Assembly (NCBI RefSeq): GCF_005239225.2
Contig: NC_133294.1
Location: 4,650,001-4,714,000 of the forward strand
Direction: 5' to 3'
DNA from: Populus alba
Taxonomy: Eukaryota; Streptophyta; Magnoliopsida; Malpighiales; Salicaceae
DNA: 64,000 nt
Shown here: one piece after another, positions 16,811 through 33,369 of the stretch
Layout: the number at the start of each line of letters is the position of its first letter
Numbering within the stretch: position 1 is the first letter of the stretch
Position numbers and translations under genes: made by a program
Notes under the pieces: model-generated
What the model saw: the letters and a program-made list of their open reading frames with translations, nothing else
What the model was told of the DNA's origin: nothing
Database searches by the model: none

Positions 16811-18729
16811 AGCATATTAGGATGGAATATTTGGGGAATTGGAAAGCATCAATGGTCCAGCATGATAGCTCAACTTTTGACCGTGGTGTTGTTCCGCATT
16901 GTCTTTGAGTCCTCTACGCAGAGCTTTTGAGAGGAGGTTTTAGCCTATGAACATATTCACCAAAGCCTGCCTTGTTATTGCCTTTTGTTAATGCTTTTGA
17001 ACAAGACTTTCTCTGTTAATGAGCTTCTCTTGTGAAATAAGATCATGTGTTTTCTTGTGTTCACATCACACTCTTCTTTGTTGTTATTACATGTAAATAA
17101 CATTTTGAGCGCAACTTTGCTCACAACTCTACAACATGAAGAATCCTTTGGTATTCCTTTCTTCCAAACCCATACATAATCTCATATGTTTTCAAGGATA
17201 TTTTTTGGGACCTCCAAAGTGAGTACAAAAAAACAAAAATCGTGTTGATATTTGTCCAAAACAAATGCATTTTGAAAATTCAAGTGATTCCTTACATAGG
17301 TACATATACACCTAGAAAAACTTGAAAGAAAAAAAGACAACAAAGACAAAACAACACTATGAGGTGACTCAAAAGCTGAGTTTTATTTGACTGAATAAAT
17401 CATTTGGCATACACACATGAAAGCAAGACCTATCGATCCTCACTGCAGTGCATTTGAGATGAAGAAAGACCATCTTTGATAAACCTTTCACAAGGCTAAA
17501 ATATATCCTTTGCAGTCCCATTTTGAGCCTAGTAATGTTTTTTGGAAATAACCTTGACTAGGATCACACCCCACACTGGGGGGCAAAATAAAAGAGTTTG
17601 TTGTTTTCCAGACAAAGCAGTGAAGATGGGTGCTGAAATTGATCATGTAATGTTTCTTCTTTCATTATCATCTAAATGAAGCAGTGATTGGTTAAGAAAA
17701 GAAAAGAAGAAGATCTAAAGGATCTAAAAGATTTGAGCTTCTCATACAAACAACTGATATGATCGTGCTCAACCAAACAAAAATGGAGAAAACAAAGAGA
17801 AAAGCCCAAACCCGACACTGGGGGGCATGAAGACTATTTTGAAAAAAAAACAAATTCAAAAGACAAAAGGTCAGGAAACAAGCACAAGTGATCCCTAGTC
17901 GTGAAATCCCTTAAACACCTTTTGAGCCTGCAACATATCCTTTTCTTCGTAACTAATAGCCAAAGCCTACATTACATACTTGATAAAGCCCTTTTTGATC
18001 AAAGGCAAGCAATCTAGATTGGTAGGTAGTGATTTCATGTGCGGGTCAAATCATTATTCATGCAAATAAAATAAATGCTTTGAATCAATTTGGTTCTCAA
18101 TAACCCTCAAATTGAAATTTAAACCTTTTGTGACCAACCAGATGTCACTTCATCTTTAAACCAAAAGCAAAAAGCTTTCATCACTTCAAGAAACCTGTCC
18201 ATAGGAATCACTTGAATTTTTGAGAACAAGTTTATTTTGAACCAATATCAAAATCATTTTTGTGATTGGAATAACTTGGAAGTTTCAAAAATTTTGCATG
18301 AAAACATTTCATTGTACAAAAAACCCTCAAACTTACTTTCACATATCCTCACCCCACACTAAACCCAAGTTGAACACTTGGGGGGCATGATCAAGTTGGG
18401 GGGCAATTAAACACACATGGTAGGACTGACTCCATAATTCCTATTCTAAGGAAAATGTCGGGCAAAATTGGTAACTCTTGAGATAGAGGGTGAAGGACAA
18501 AGATGTATGATGACATCAAACCCTTCCCAGAGGTCAAGATCACAATGTGTAACCCGAGTAAGCAAACGTGGAAAAGCCATCGAAGTTTACTACCAACATT
18601 ACAACTTTTGAGAGAAAAAAGACACCATGAAGAAATGGGGGCCTATGTTTCTCAGGTAAGAATACATGCATATCAATCATAATGCATTTTCTTACAACAT
18701 TCACAGATCTGTGTTTCAACATCAACTTT
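16811..18729. other. Non-coding internal region of the element with PPT-like motifs
   Basis: No ORF with a pol domain is visible. TGGGGGGCA-like polypurine motifs recur near 17577, 17819, 18379 and 18397, resembling the true polypurine tract at about 20643. The region looks like the 3' untranslated part of a larger parental element after loss of pol. Confidence 0.6.
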
Positions 18730-19420
18730 TGGGTAGTGCGTTTTATAACCCTACCTCCTTTTGAGTGCGCCTTTGAGCCCTCACCTCCTTTGGAGTGCGC
18801 CTTTGAGCCCTCACTTCCATTTTGAGTGCGCCTTTAAGCCCTCATCCTTTCGGTAGTGCGTTTTCTAACCTTACCTCCCTTTGAGTGCGCCTTTGAGCCC
18901 TCACCGCCTTTTGAGTGCGCCTTTGAGCCCTCACCTCCATTTTGAGTGCGCCTTTGAGCCCTCATCCTTTGGTAGTGCGTTTTCTAACCCTACCTCCGTT
19001 TGAGTGTGCCTTTGAGCCCTCACCTCCGTTTGAGTGCGCCTTTGAGCCCTCACCTCCATTTTGAGTGCGCCTTTGAGCCCTCATCCCTTTGGTAGTGCGT
19101 TTTCTAACCCTACCTCCGTTTGAGTGCGCCTTTGAGCCCTCGCCTTCATTTTGAGCGCGCCTTTGAGCCCTCATCCCTTTGGTAGTGCGTTTTCTAACCC
19201 TACCTCCGTTTGAGTGCGCCATTGAGCCCTCACCTCCGTTTGAGTGGGCCTTTGAGCCCTCACCTCCATTTTGAGTGCGCCTTTGAGCCCTCATCCCTTG
19301 GGTAGTGCGTTTTCTAACCCTACCTCCCTTTGAGTGCGCCTTTGAGCCCTCAACTCCTTTGGTAGTGCGTTTTTCTAACCCTACCTCTTTTCGAGTGTGC
19401 CTTTAAGCCCTCGCCATCCA
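18730..19420 (+). repeat. 30-bp satellite array with 120-bp higher-order units
   Basis: The basic unit is about 30 bases, with consensus core TTGAGTGCGCCTTTGAGCCC. A variant, ggtagtgcgttttctaaccc, recurs at 18732, 18852, 18971, 19091, 19181, 19301 and 19361. The spacing is therefore about 120, then 90, 120 and 60, all multiples of 30. Because 30 is divisible by three, frames stay open by chance; the minus-strand ORF at 18962-19294 is a decapeptide repeat from this array and is not a gene. Confidence 0.88.
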
Positions 19421-19623
19421 ATTCTTCATATTTTTTTCCATCTGGGTAGGTCACCCATTACAATGAGACCACTCTTTACTTTTATGTTTAGGCAGGTCGC
19501 CCATGAAAATAGACCAATGTCAGCGTAAGTGTGTGGGCTGGTCGCCCCTGAAAATAGACCACCTTAAGTATGTGTTGGGCAGCTCGCCCGTGAAAATATA
19601 CCATCTTTCTTCAAAAACAAAGG

Positions 19624-20535
19624 GTTTGAACCACACAGGATTTTGGTTCTGGTTAGAGGGGATTGCCGAAAGCAATCTCAGTCTATCCCAACCACACACA
19701 GGATTTTGGTTCTGGTTAGAGGGGATTGCCGAAAGGAATCTCAGTCTATCCCAACCACACAGGATTTTGGTTCTGGTTAGAGGGGATTGCCGAAAGCAAT
19801 CTCAGTCTATCCCAACCACACACAGGATTTTGGTTCTGGTTAGAGGGGATTGCCGAAAGGAATCTCAGTCTATCCCAACCACACAAAGGATTTTGGTTCT
19901 GGTTAGAGGGGATTGCCGAAAGCAATCTCAGTCTATCCCAACCACACACAGGATTTTGGTTCTGGTTAGAGAGGATTGCCAAAAGGAATCTCAGTCTATC
20001 CCAACCACAACAAGATTTTTGGTTCTGGTTAGAGGGGATTGCCGAAAGCAATCTCAGTCTATCCCAACCACAACAAGATTTTGGTTCTGGTTAGAGGGGA
20101 TTGCCGAAAGCAATCTCAGTCTATCCCAACCACACAAAGGATTTTGGTTCTGGTTAGAGGGGATTGCCGAAAGGAATCTCAGTCTATCCCAACCACACAC
20201 AGGATTTTGGTTCTAGTTAGAGGGGATTGCCGAAAGGAATCTCAGTCTATCCCAACCACATAGAGGATTTTGGTTCTGGTTAGAGGGGATTGCTGAAAGG
20301 AATCTCAGTCTATCCCAACCACACAGGATTTTGGTTTTGGTTAGAGGGGATTGCCGAAAGGAATCTCAGTCTATCCCAACCACACAGGATTTTGATTATG
20401 GTTAGAGGGGATTGGCGAAAGGAATCTCAGTCTATCCTAACCACACACACATAGTATTGAAGTTTCGGGTTAAAGGGGATTGGCGAAAGGAATCTCAATT
20501 TAGCCCAACCACACACAGGACTTTGGGTCCGGTTG
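19624..20535 (+). repeat. 61-64-bp tandem array (about 14 units)
   Basis: Each unit contains ggattttggttctggttaga, then ggggattgccgaaag, then aatctcagtctatcccaacc. Spacing between units is 61-64 bases. In the first seven units the base after aaag alternates C, G, C, G, C, G, C, so the array grew partly as dimers of about 125 bases. The C form makes a perfect GATTGC/GCAATC inverted repeat around CGAAA. Units become more diverged toward 20400-20535. The long ORFs in several frames are by-products of the repeat. Confidence 0.88.
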
Positions 20536-20640
20536 AAGTTTTAGGTCAATCAAATTTTGAGACGACCAGTTTCGAAAGACCAATGTTATTTTTATCTTTA
20601 CAACACTTACTTTGCACAAAGTTTTGCTCCGTAAGCATTG

Positions 20641-20657
20641 TAAAGAGGGGGGCAACT
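20641..20657 (+). other. Polypurine tract before the 3' LTR
   Basis: The purine run aaagaggggggc lies just upstream of the 3' LTR start, the expected priming position for plus-strand DNA. Confidence 0.65.
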
Positions 20658-22267
20658 CTTGTAACCCATTTTTTGGTCCCCACATAAAAAATAATAAAAA
20701 TAAAAAAAATTCAAAAAAAATAAATTATAAAAAAAAAACGCAAAACGGTGCCGTTTGGAAACGGCACCATCGTCTTCTTCCCTGCGCACGCAGAGAATAG
20801 GGGAGAAGAATTTTTCTTCTCCACTTTTCGCCGAACTTCTTTCCCGGATTTGGCGCAATAAGACGCCTACCATTCGACGCCCACTTGCCTCCTTTTTATC
20901 CATTGAACAGATAGTGCAGGGGCGGCCAACAGTGGCCGCCCCACCATTCGCCCCCCCCTGTTTTCCTATAAATACAGGGGAGGGCTGCTGAAAAAAAAAA
21001 AGAAAAAAAAAAGAGAAGACCAAGAGAGGGGGAAGAGAAGAGAAGGGAGAGCAAAGAGAGGGAGAAGAGGGAGAAGAGAGGAGAGAAGGCAGAGAAGAGA
21101 AAGGAAGAAGCAGAGAAGAAAACAGAGGAGAGAGAGAAGGAAAACGCAGAGCCACCGCCGGCCACCCCACTGTCAGCGCCGCTTCCTGTCGCCACCAGCA
21201 GCTCCGCCATCAACGACAGCCACCACAGGTCAGCCCTCAACCCCTTATCTCGTTTTACTGTTCATCTTCTTACATGCAGAACGTGCACTATGCACGTTCT
21301 GCAAGCCATGAATTAATTACCCGGTTACTGTGCATGGGCACAGTCACTGGCTAATTAATTCACTGGTTACTGTGTGCACAGTAACCCGGTTACTATGTGC
21401 ACAGTAACCAGCCCATTTGGGCCTGGGCTGGGACGTCAGCCAGCCCATGTAAATGGGTCAGGTTTGGCCCAACCCATGCAATTGGGCCTGATCTGGCCCA
21501 TTGTAAAAAAATAGAAAAAAATATTATTGTTTTTAAAAAAATATTTATGATGTTCCCACTGTTGATTTATGTTATTTTTATTAATATCGGGTAGTATTTT
21601 TATGTCGTAAAAATACAAATCTGGTATTAAACTACCCGGTTTTTCATCAAAAACTTCCAAAAATACAAAAAAATTAAAAAAAAGGAGAAAAAATGTTTTT
21701 GTGCATACGGCCAAGTGTCTCAAAGCTAAAAAATCATATTGTATTTTTCATACACCAAAAAAACAATGTTTTAGCATGCATTTTGGCTTTAATAACCAGT
21801 TTATTAAAGTCAAGAGAATATTGGCCAAAATTTCAAAAACAACAAAAAACTTTATTTTGTTTGTCTCTTAGTATTCGAGGTATGACATTATATGTAATGC
21901 ATATTCTGGATATTAATTCTTTTTTTCCGGACAATCGAACCTGGGGTATGACATTACATGTAATGCGTATTCCGAACAATTACAAACCACAACAAGACTT
22001 TAGATTTTATCAGACAAAACAATGCAGCTTACCTTAGGTAGGGCGTAGTTGGGGTGCTAATACCTTCCCTTTACGCAACCAGTCTCCGTACCCGATCTCT
22101 AAAGACCAGTTAAGGTTCCTAGTAACCAGAATACTAGGTGGCGACTCCCAGTCCATATTTTCACATATAGAGACAAGAATTCCTTGTCTCTCCTTATTTT
22201 TCAGGAATACATATTCCGATTATTCCTTGAGGGTGGACGATCGCCGCGCCGCCGCACACGTGCGACA
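20658..22267 (+). repeat. 3' LTR
   Basis: It starts TCTTGTAACC (one mismatch to the 5' LTR start) and ends GTGCGACA. The TATA box is TATAAATA at 20967, the GGTGCCGTTT inverted repeat is at 20747-20768, and TGGCGACTC is at 22139. It is almost collinear with 13179-14807. CTTGT follows at 22268-22272 as target-site duplication. Confidence 0.87.
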
Positions 22268-22272
22268 CTTGT

Positions 22273-22739
22273 AAATAATTTTAAAAGAAAAGAAAAGAAA
22301 AGAAGAGGAGAAAAGAAAAGAGAATAAATTTGAAAATCAATAAAATAAAAGATCAAAACCATATCAATTAATGTTATGCGTTTCTTGAATTTTGTGGTTT
22401 TATGATATGGGTTATATTTGGTGTTATGAAATTAGGTTATTTATATGAGTTTGTTTGTTTGTATATGAGGGTAATTTAGCTATTTTATCAATTTAAAAAA
22501 TTTAATTGACCGAAAATGTAAAGTGTAACTTCTAAAAGAATAATAAAAAAAAAAGTATATTACAAGGAGATTTTTTTTTTCCTGCAATCTCATTCTTCAA
22601 CTTATCTGGTAATTGGAGTCTTAGTCAGAAATACATAGAAGAAGATCCATCAGCATGGTCGTGGGTGGGAGATGGAGATAATTGGAGTAGTGGATCATGA
22701 TCTTGTGGATGCTCCAAGCACTCATTTCCCTGTTAGTGC
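22273..22739. other. Spacer and duplicated GH1 promoter module
   Basis: A short AAAAG-type microsatellite lies at about 22283-22310. From about 22580 the sequence matches the module upstream of GH1 copy 1 (about 945-1140). No gene is visible. Confidence 0.6.
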
Positions 22740-23070
22740 CCTACTGAATAGAAGTGTTCATGTGTTTAATAAAATATGAACCTCTATGGAAATGTTCTAG
22801 AATTTCTTTTACTGTAATAGAAAAAAAGTCTTCGTGTGTTTCATGTGTTTAATAATTACACTATAATTATTCCTTTTATATATAAAAAAGATATAATTAT
22901 ACTAAATTTCTTGATATCAAAAAGTTCGGATGCCCATACATTAATCGATATGATAATATGTCATTGAATATAATAATTATATTATTATAACTTCTTTATT
23001 TTTTATAAGAAAGATAATAATTTTATTAGATTTTTTTATACTTAAATCCATAATGTACTGATCCATATTA

Positions 23071-24365
23071 TATGGATCGATATGATCAAATGGTTGACAG
23101 TTTGGCACATAATGCCCATAATTGCCAATAATGCCTATAATGTGCTTAGGTATCTTCCATTAACTGATTTGTATCCAATAATTAATTAATTAGAGAAATG
23201 CCCACTTGTTGCATTGTATATTATACTTCTTAAAAATTGCAATAAAAGCTAAATGTGAAAGCGATTTAAAGGAAAAATACGACAAATAAATGTAAAATAA
23301 TAAAAAAAAACAAACTAAAAAATGACAATTGAATTAATGCATAAAATCTGTAATTAAAAAAAGACATATTATCATATCTTACATCACCAAAACTAGTTAA
23401 AAGCTTAATAATTATTTTCAAATGTAAAAAAATTTCTAAATAAAAAAAAATAAAAATATATAATAAATATTATAACTTAACGGATATTAATAAAAAAGCA
23501 ATGACATTAGTGGACAATTTCACAATTAATATCTAACCTACGCATCAACTCGAGCAAGGTCTAAGTTGAAAAAGGTTGGTTGAATCATTCATTCATTATT
23601 TAGAAGATGAATGTTTAATTTGATAAGTAGTAAGTATTTAAAATAAAAAGAGATTGATATTAAAAATACAATAAGTGATGTTGCCAATAAAATATCAATC
23701 TAAAAGATAGATTTCTTAGATTCACAATAGTGTTATTGATTCAGAAGTCATATCCGAAGCTTGTTTAATAACTTTATAATTAACATCATCACAACTTTGA
23801 AATATTAAATTAATTTGTTAATAGGGAAATATAAAAAGATCAATACAATCAATCACAAAAAATCATATGAATTTACATGATTCTATTAAAATTAATTCCT
23901 ATCAAAGAATCCTCACAATCTAAAAGTTTAAATTATTACATGAGGTACAAAATATGATTTATATTATTCTTTAACTTATCCCTTTGAGTAAAAAGCCCTT
24001 TAAACTTGAAATTTACATAGATTCGTACTACCTTATATTTAATTTTTATCAAATAAATAAGGATAATAAGATTTAAACTCGTGATTTCTTGGTTATTAAA
24101 GCTTTTATGCTATACTAGAAAACTATCTCAACTTAAAAATTTAAACTGTAAAGTAAAATTTTAAAATATAATTTATATTATTTTTTATTAATTATAATCT
24201 GTTTAAAAGTGAGGTTGAAGAAATACTTTATTATATTCTCTACCCACAAATAAAGAGAGAACTCCTATTGATTCTCATGTAGTTTTCATTCTCAAATTAT
24301 CTTATGGGCTTTTAATTGAGAAATTGTGCGGCAATTACATTGTTTTATTTATGTAATTATTATTA

Positions 24366-24407
<42 letters not shown>

Positions 24408-24798
24408 CAGTCAAGTTATAATGTTTATTTATAATGTAGTAGTTTTTCTTTTGTATTTTGAAAAACAATTATTAAGCTTTTAATGAGTTTTGGGGATCTC
24501 TGGTATGATGATGTCATTTTTTTAATTATACATTTATATGCATTGATTCAATTGTCATTTTTTATCTTTTTTTATTATACATTTAGTTGTCATATATATA
24601 TTTTTATTTAATTCACATTCACAAATTAAATTTTTATTTCAATTTTTAAGAAGTATAATATACAAAGCAGCAAGTGGGTATTTCGTTAATTAATTAGTTA
24701 AATATTAATGGGAAACAATTCAGTTAATGGATGATACCTTAGTGCATTATGGGCATAATGAGGCAAACTGTCAACCATTTGATCATATGGATCCATAC
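23071..24798. mobile_element. Non-autonomous TIR element with ~165-bp terminal inverted repeats
   Basis: The left end (tatgatcaaatggttgacag onward) and the reverse complement of the right end match for about 165 bases, through ttaactga, cccactt and tatattatacttctta. The interior is AT-rich, contains a TTA microsatellite at about 24355-24408 and has no coding ORF. Long TIRs suggest a Mutator-like derivative, but I could not identify a clear 9-bp target duplication because the repeats extend outward. It may instead be the centre of the larger inverted repeat. Confidence 0.6.
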
Positions 24799-24989
24799 TT
24801 TTTTTTAATAAAATATTATAGATTTATTAAATTAATTGTTAATTATAGCCATTAATAACATGATTTAATAGAGAATAAAGTACATAAAATTTAAGAAGAG
24901 TCATAAAACTTTTTAATAGAACTAAATCAACATCAATCTAATCAAGCAAAACGACCCTAAAAAAAACATAACCAAGCTACTAAGTTATC

Positions 24990-25400
24990 TTCTCTAAAAA
25001 CTCATTGCTTAACCAAATAATCAGCAACATGATTCTTCTCTTTATGAATATGATCAAAAACACACATAATAAATCCTATTGAATTTTGTTTGCAGGCAAC
25101 AAAGCGGCATAACATTAATTTTTTCCCTTTAATTTAAGTAATGGCAATATTATAAGAATTTGACTCAACAACTCATTGATTTGTATAAGTATAACAACAA
25201 TCAATACTAAGAGGTATAGTTTTTTTTTTTAATTGTCAAGATCTCAGCATCGCTAATTTCCATTTTATCTATGAAATAAAGAAAAAAAAATCGATGAAAT
25301 CTCCCTTCTTTATGATATCTGATAACACCACCAACAATTCCTGAAGATTGGTTTGCCATTTGAAGATGTTTCAATGTTTCACTTCATCGTACCTACAGCT
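24990..25400 (-). pseudogene. Degenerate RNase H fragment of a non-LTR retroelement
   Basis: Reverse-complement translation gives IVGGVIRYHKEG, then MEISDAEIL, then DHIHKEKNHVADYLVKQ. This is the order of motifs in plant RNase H-like domains of LINE-type elements (GGVIRD, E-A-E, H-x-x-R-x-x-N-x-x-A-D). It contains stops and frame breaks. It lies between the right TIR and the outer inverted-repeat arm. Confidence 0.45.
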
Positions 25401-25910
25401 AGAGGTATTCATAAAGAATCATTTCTCATATATATCCTGGTAGTCCATATAAAAATATATTTTAATGAACAAATTATACTAAAAATTCTCATCATATTAC
25501 CTATGGCACCTTACATTACGGGCATCTGAAAAGTCGACTATCAAAAGATATAATATAATTATTATTTTTTTATAGAGAGACTTATATTTATTGACTTATT
25601 ATCATATTGATATATGTCTGGGTATCCGAGGTGTTAGCTATCAAGAAATATAGTATAATTATATCTTTTCAATTAAAAAAGTAATAGTGTAATTGTTATA
25701 TTTATTGGTTGTCCTCGTTTGGATCATTGATTTTAGTTTAGTAAATACAAACAACAGGCATCTGGTACTGTAACATTTTTTTTTTTTACAGAGCAATCTG
25801 ATGGAACATATAGTGGATAAATAGGATCAGCTATATATATTTGTGTTTCTATTAAATAAAACATTTCGATAGAGGTTCATATTTTATTAAATACATGAAG
25901 ACTAATCGAG

Positions 25911-26442
25911 TGAATTGTGTTTCCTCCTAATATCTTTCTTTGTGGTTGCCAAGTGGCTTTGGTAGAGATTTTTATGTAAGTTAAAATGAAAAGGTAGTTT
26001 TGATAAAGCACTTAGTTGGTAATGACTGAAGTACATGGGAGAAAATACTCATATATAGTCATGGAGTTAACTGGAATTTTAGTAGATGGCAAGTAAGATA
26101 ATATATAGCTCTGGTGTCAAAAGTCAAACTGGATAGAAACGAAATTCCTGATTCGAAATCTATTATTTAAATTTCTCAACTCATAAACAAATATGTGATT
26201 TATCAAGAATTTGTAGTTAATAAATTCTCCTTCATGTTTTAGTTTGTAAAAGTCCTGCGGATCGATTCCTGAAATATATCCAGAAAATAAATAAATAATA
26301 TTCTGGTTTAGTAGATTATAATCTTTCGGATGCTAAAAGCACTCATTTCCCTGTCAGGTTTTGCTTTACCAAAAAAATTTCATTTTAACTTGGATAAAAA
26401 TCCCTACCATAGCCGCTTACATTACACACACATGTTTGCCTC
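25911..26442. other. Upstream region of GH1 copy 2
   Basis: AT-rich with no gene visible. It includes a third, short copy of the upstream module at about 26305-26360 (gattataatcttt and gcactcatttccctgtcag). Confidence 0.55.
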
Positions 26443-26450
26443 TATATAAA
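26443..26450 (+). promoter_or_regulatory. TATA box of GH1 copy 2
   Basis: TATATAAA lies 81 bases before the ATG at 26524, in the same context as in copy 1. Confidence 0.6.
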
Positions 26451-26523
26451 GGAAGGTTTAGCATGACAATTGAATCCACAAATCCCTCAACCCATAAACA
26501 CATTGCTACCTAATAATTGCTAG

Positions 26524-31508
<4,985 letters not shown>

Positions 31509-33369
31509 GCTGATCCAAACGGTTCATTTCAAGCGATTAAGACTAGCTTGATGGATGGGAAAGAGTTAATTTGGCCGATATATATGGGACTATATATAAA
31601 TCAACGGTCCAGAGAACTGGGTTGTATTAGTATTTCCTAGGTGTGCTGCACTGTATGTTTCAATAAATTAAAACTTGGCAATGTAACCAAGTTCAATTTC
31701 AATGTTAAAAATCTATTCATGTTTTATATGCCCCTCTGATTTTCAAATAATATTATTTGCTAAGCCACTGTAAATTTAGGGGCGATGATCTTGAGTTTGA
31801 TATATAATGATGTTGAATTCAGTGTTACAGTGTTTACAAATAATGAAGGTGTTGAAATAAAGAGTGTTGGTTACGGATATTGCATGAAGAAGAAGAAGAA
31901 GAAGGAAATGATGACGATGATGTACAAATAATCCTCATAATGAAAGCTTTTTTCAAACTTTAATTATAGAACTTGGACCTAATTTTGATTCTTATAGTCC
32001 TCATATATTTCTCTTTTTCTCTCTGATTCTAGCTGTAGTTGTAAGATTATATATATATTTTAATCTTTTTATCTCTTTTTGCTGCCTCTCTTGCTGTACT
32101 TCCAATGCAAGTGTAATAATTAAAATTGTCTTGTCTTTAATCCTTTTTAGTCCATGTTTTTCATGATGTGTTGAATTTTGTCCCTAACAAATAAAGTCTT
32201 GCAATTTTGCCCAATTTCTCACAATAAATTAAGAATAATTTCAGTGGATAAACTATTAGCTTATTCTTTTTAGCTTGATTAGTTTATAATATCTCATCTT
32301 ATCTACATACTAAGAAATAAAAAAAAAATGCTGCTTCTATTTTGATTAATTTGGAGCTACCAAACTGAAGCAATACGAAAGTACGTACGCGAAACCAGAT
32401 CATAGCAAGATGCTGTCTGATGATCACGCCTATACATCTTTTAACAAAGAAAGATCCTTCACTAAATTATGATGATATGGATAACATGCACGAGCTTGGC
32501 AAGAACAAGTCATTATATAAGATACAGTACAGAATAAAGTAAAATAATAATCATTTGTAAGCAAGGAAGAAATCAACTCAAGTTTATAAACATTTCACTT
32601 CGCTAGCGATGCGGTGAGTATCAAGTGAGATCTGCCCACAAGAGGCCAGTTCAGTGCCATATTGGATCATTGGAGGATGTTGTTGAGAGCACAAATATAT
32701 CCCCAAGTCTGTAAATGGAGAAGAGATGGGTTTTCGGGCTTTTGGAAATTGGGCCTAATGATACTTAATTGTTCATAAAACCTTGTCAATGGGATTAGGT
32801 TAATAAGATTAATAGAAGCAGGTTGACTTTAAAGCTTGACTACGACCTTGACACGAAAAAGTTGACTTGAAGCAGAGCATCTACTCTTAGCTTAGAGAGA
32901 AGGGAAAGTGAAACCTGATGTGAATGATGCCTGCTTTAGTTTTCATCTCGTGGGTTATTTTTCTATGTTGAGAATCATATAATTTTTGTGACTATTTAAA
33001 TTTTATATATCTATTTTTTTTTTAATATTTTTTTACCTTGTATTATTTTATCAATTTTTTGACCACCTGGAGTCCAAAAACACTCCGTCCATCACATATC
33101 ACAAAGGACGTTTGTTGGGAAGAGGTCAAACCGAGGTCATTCCGCGTAAAATAAGAGGCTCACGGGCAGGATGGTTCCCTCCACGTGGTAAAGTGTCCTT
33201 TCATCTTTGACGCTTTGCGCCTGATTTTAATATCAAACAAATTCTATATTTTTTTTTTTAATTTATATTTATTTCTCTCACAAAAAGGTGAAGTTTATAG
33301 AAAAGTTTAGGATCCAATAATTTATAGTCAGCGAAAAAATTTAATTAATTCCTTTAGACTTGTGTGGGT
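31509..33369. other. Intergenic region after GH1 copy 2
   Basis: The 3' flank carries a caataaattaaaa poly(A)-like signal near 31660 and a GAA/GAT microsatellite at about 31888-31922. A GC-richer patch at about 32620-32720 is open on the minus strand for about 40 codons, but I recognise no domain. Otherwise AT-rich with no gene. Confidence 0.5.

Larger units (their letters stand above)
13179..22267 (+). mobile_element. Complete non-autonomous Gypsy-like (Ogre/Tat-like) LTR element, gag only
   Basis: The element is 9.1 kb and is bounded by CTTGT at 13174-13178 and 22268-22272. It has two near-identical LTRs of about 1.6 kb, a tRNA-Arg-type primer binding site, one gag ORF and a polypurine tract. 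No protease, reverse transcriptase, RNase H or integrase reading frame is visible between gag and the 3' LTR; that space holds non-coding DNA and two tandem-repeat arrays. It must depend on enzymes supplied by a related autonomous element. Differences between the LTRs are mostly homopolymer length changes, which implies recent insertion. The assignment to Ogre/Tat rests on the PBS type and gag style and is inference. Confidence 0.85.
22740..25910. repeat. Large imperfect inverted repeat upstream of GH1 copy 2
   Basis: Three segments on the left have reverse-complement partners on the right in mirrored order. About 22755-22800 (tttaataaaatatgaacctc) pairs with about 25855-25905. About 22880-23035 (aaagatataattatact) pairs with about 25550-25685. 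About 23071-23235 pairs with about 24633-24798. The outer arm includes part of the GH1 upstream module, so host sequence itself was copied in reverse. Confidence 0.75.

Noticed and set aside
18962..19294. 110-codon minus-strand ORF of decapeptide repeats
   Set aside because: It is an artefact of the 30-bp satellite, whose unit length is a multiple of three.
19503..20216. 237-codon plus-strand ORF with repeated peptide
   Set aside because: It lies wholly in the 61-64-bp tandem array. Several frames on both strands are open for the same reason, and no start context or domain supports a protein.
18730..20535. CRISPR-like regular repeats
   Set aside because: The units are contiguous tandem repeats without unique spacers, inside an LTR element in a plant genome.
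32620..32720. Possible host exon on the minus strand, open for about 40 codons
   Set aside because: No recognised motif, no convincing splice partners and no ATG context.
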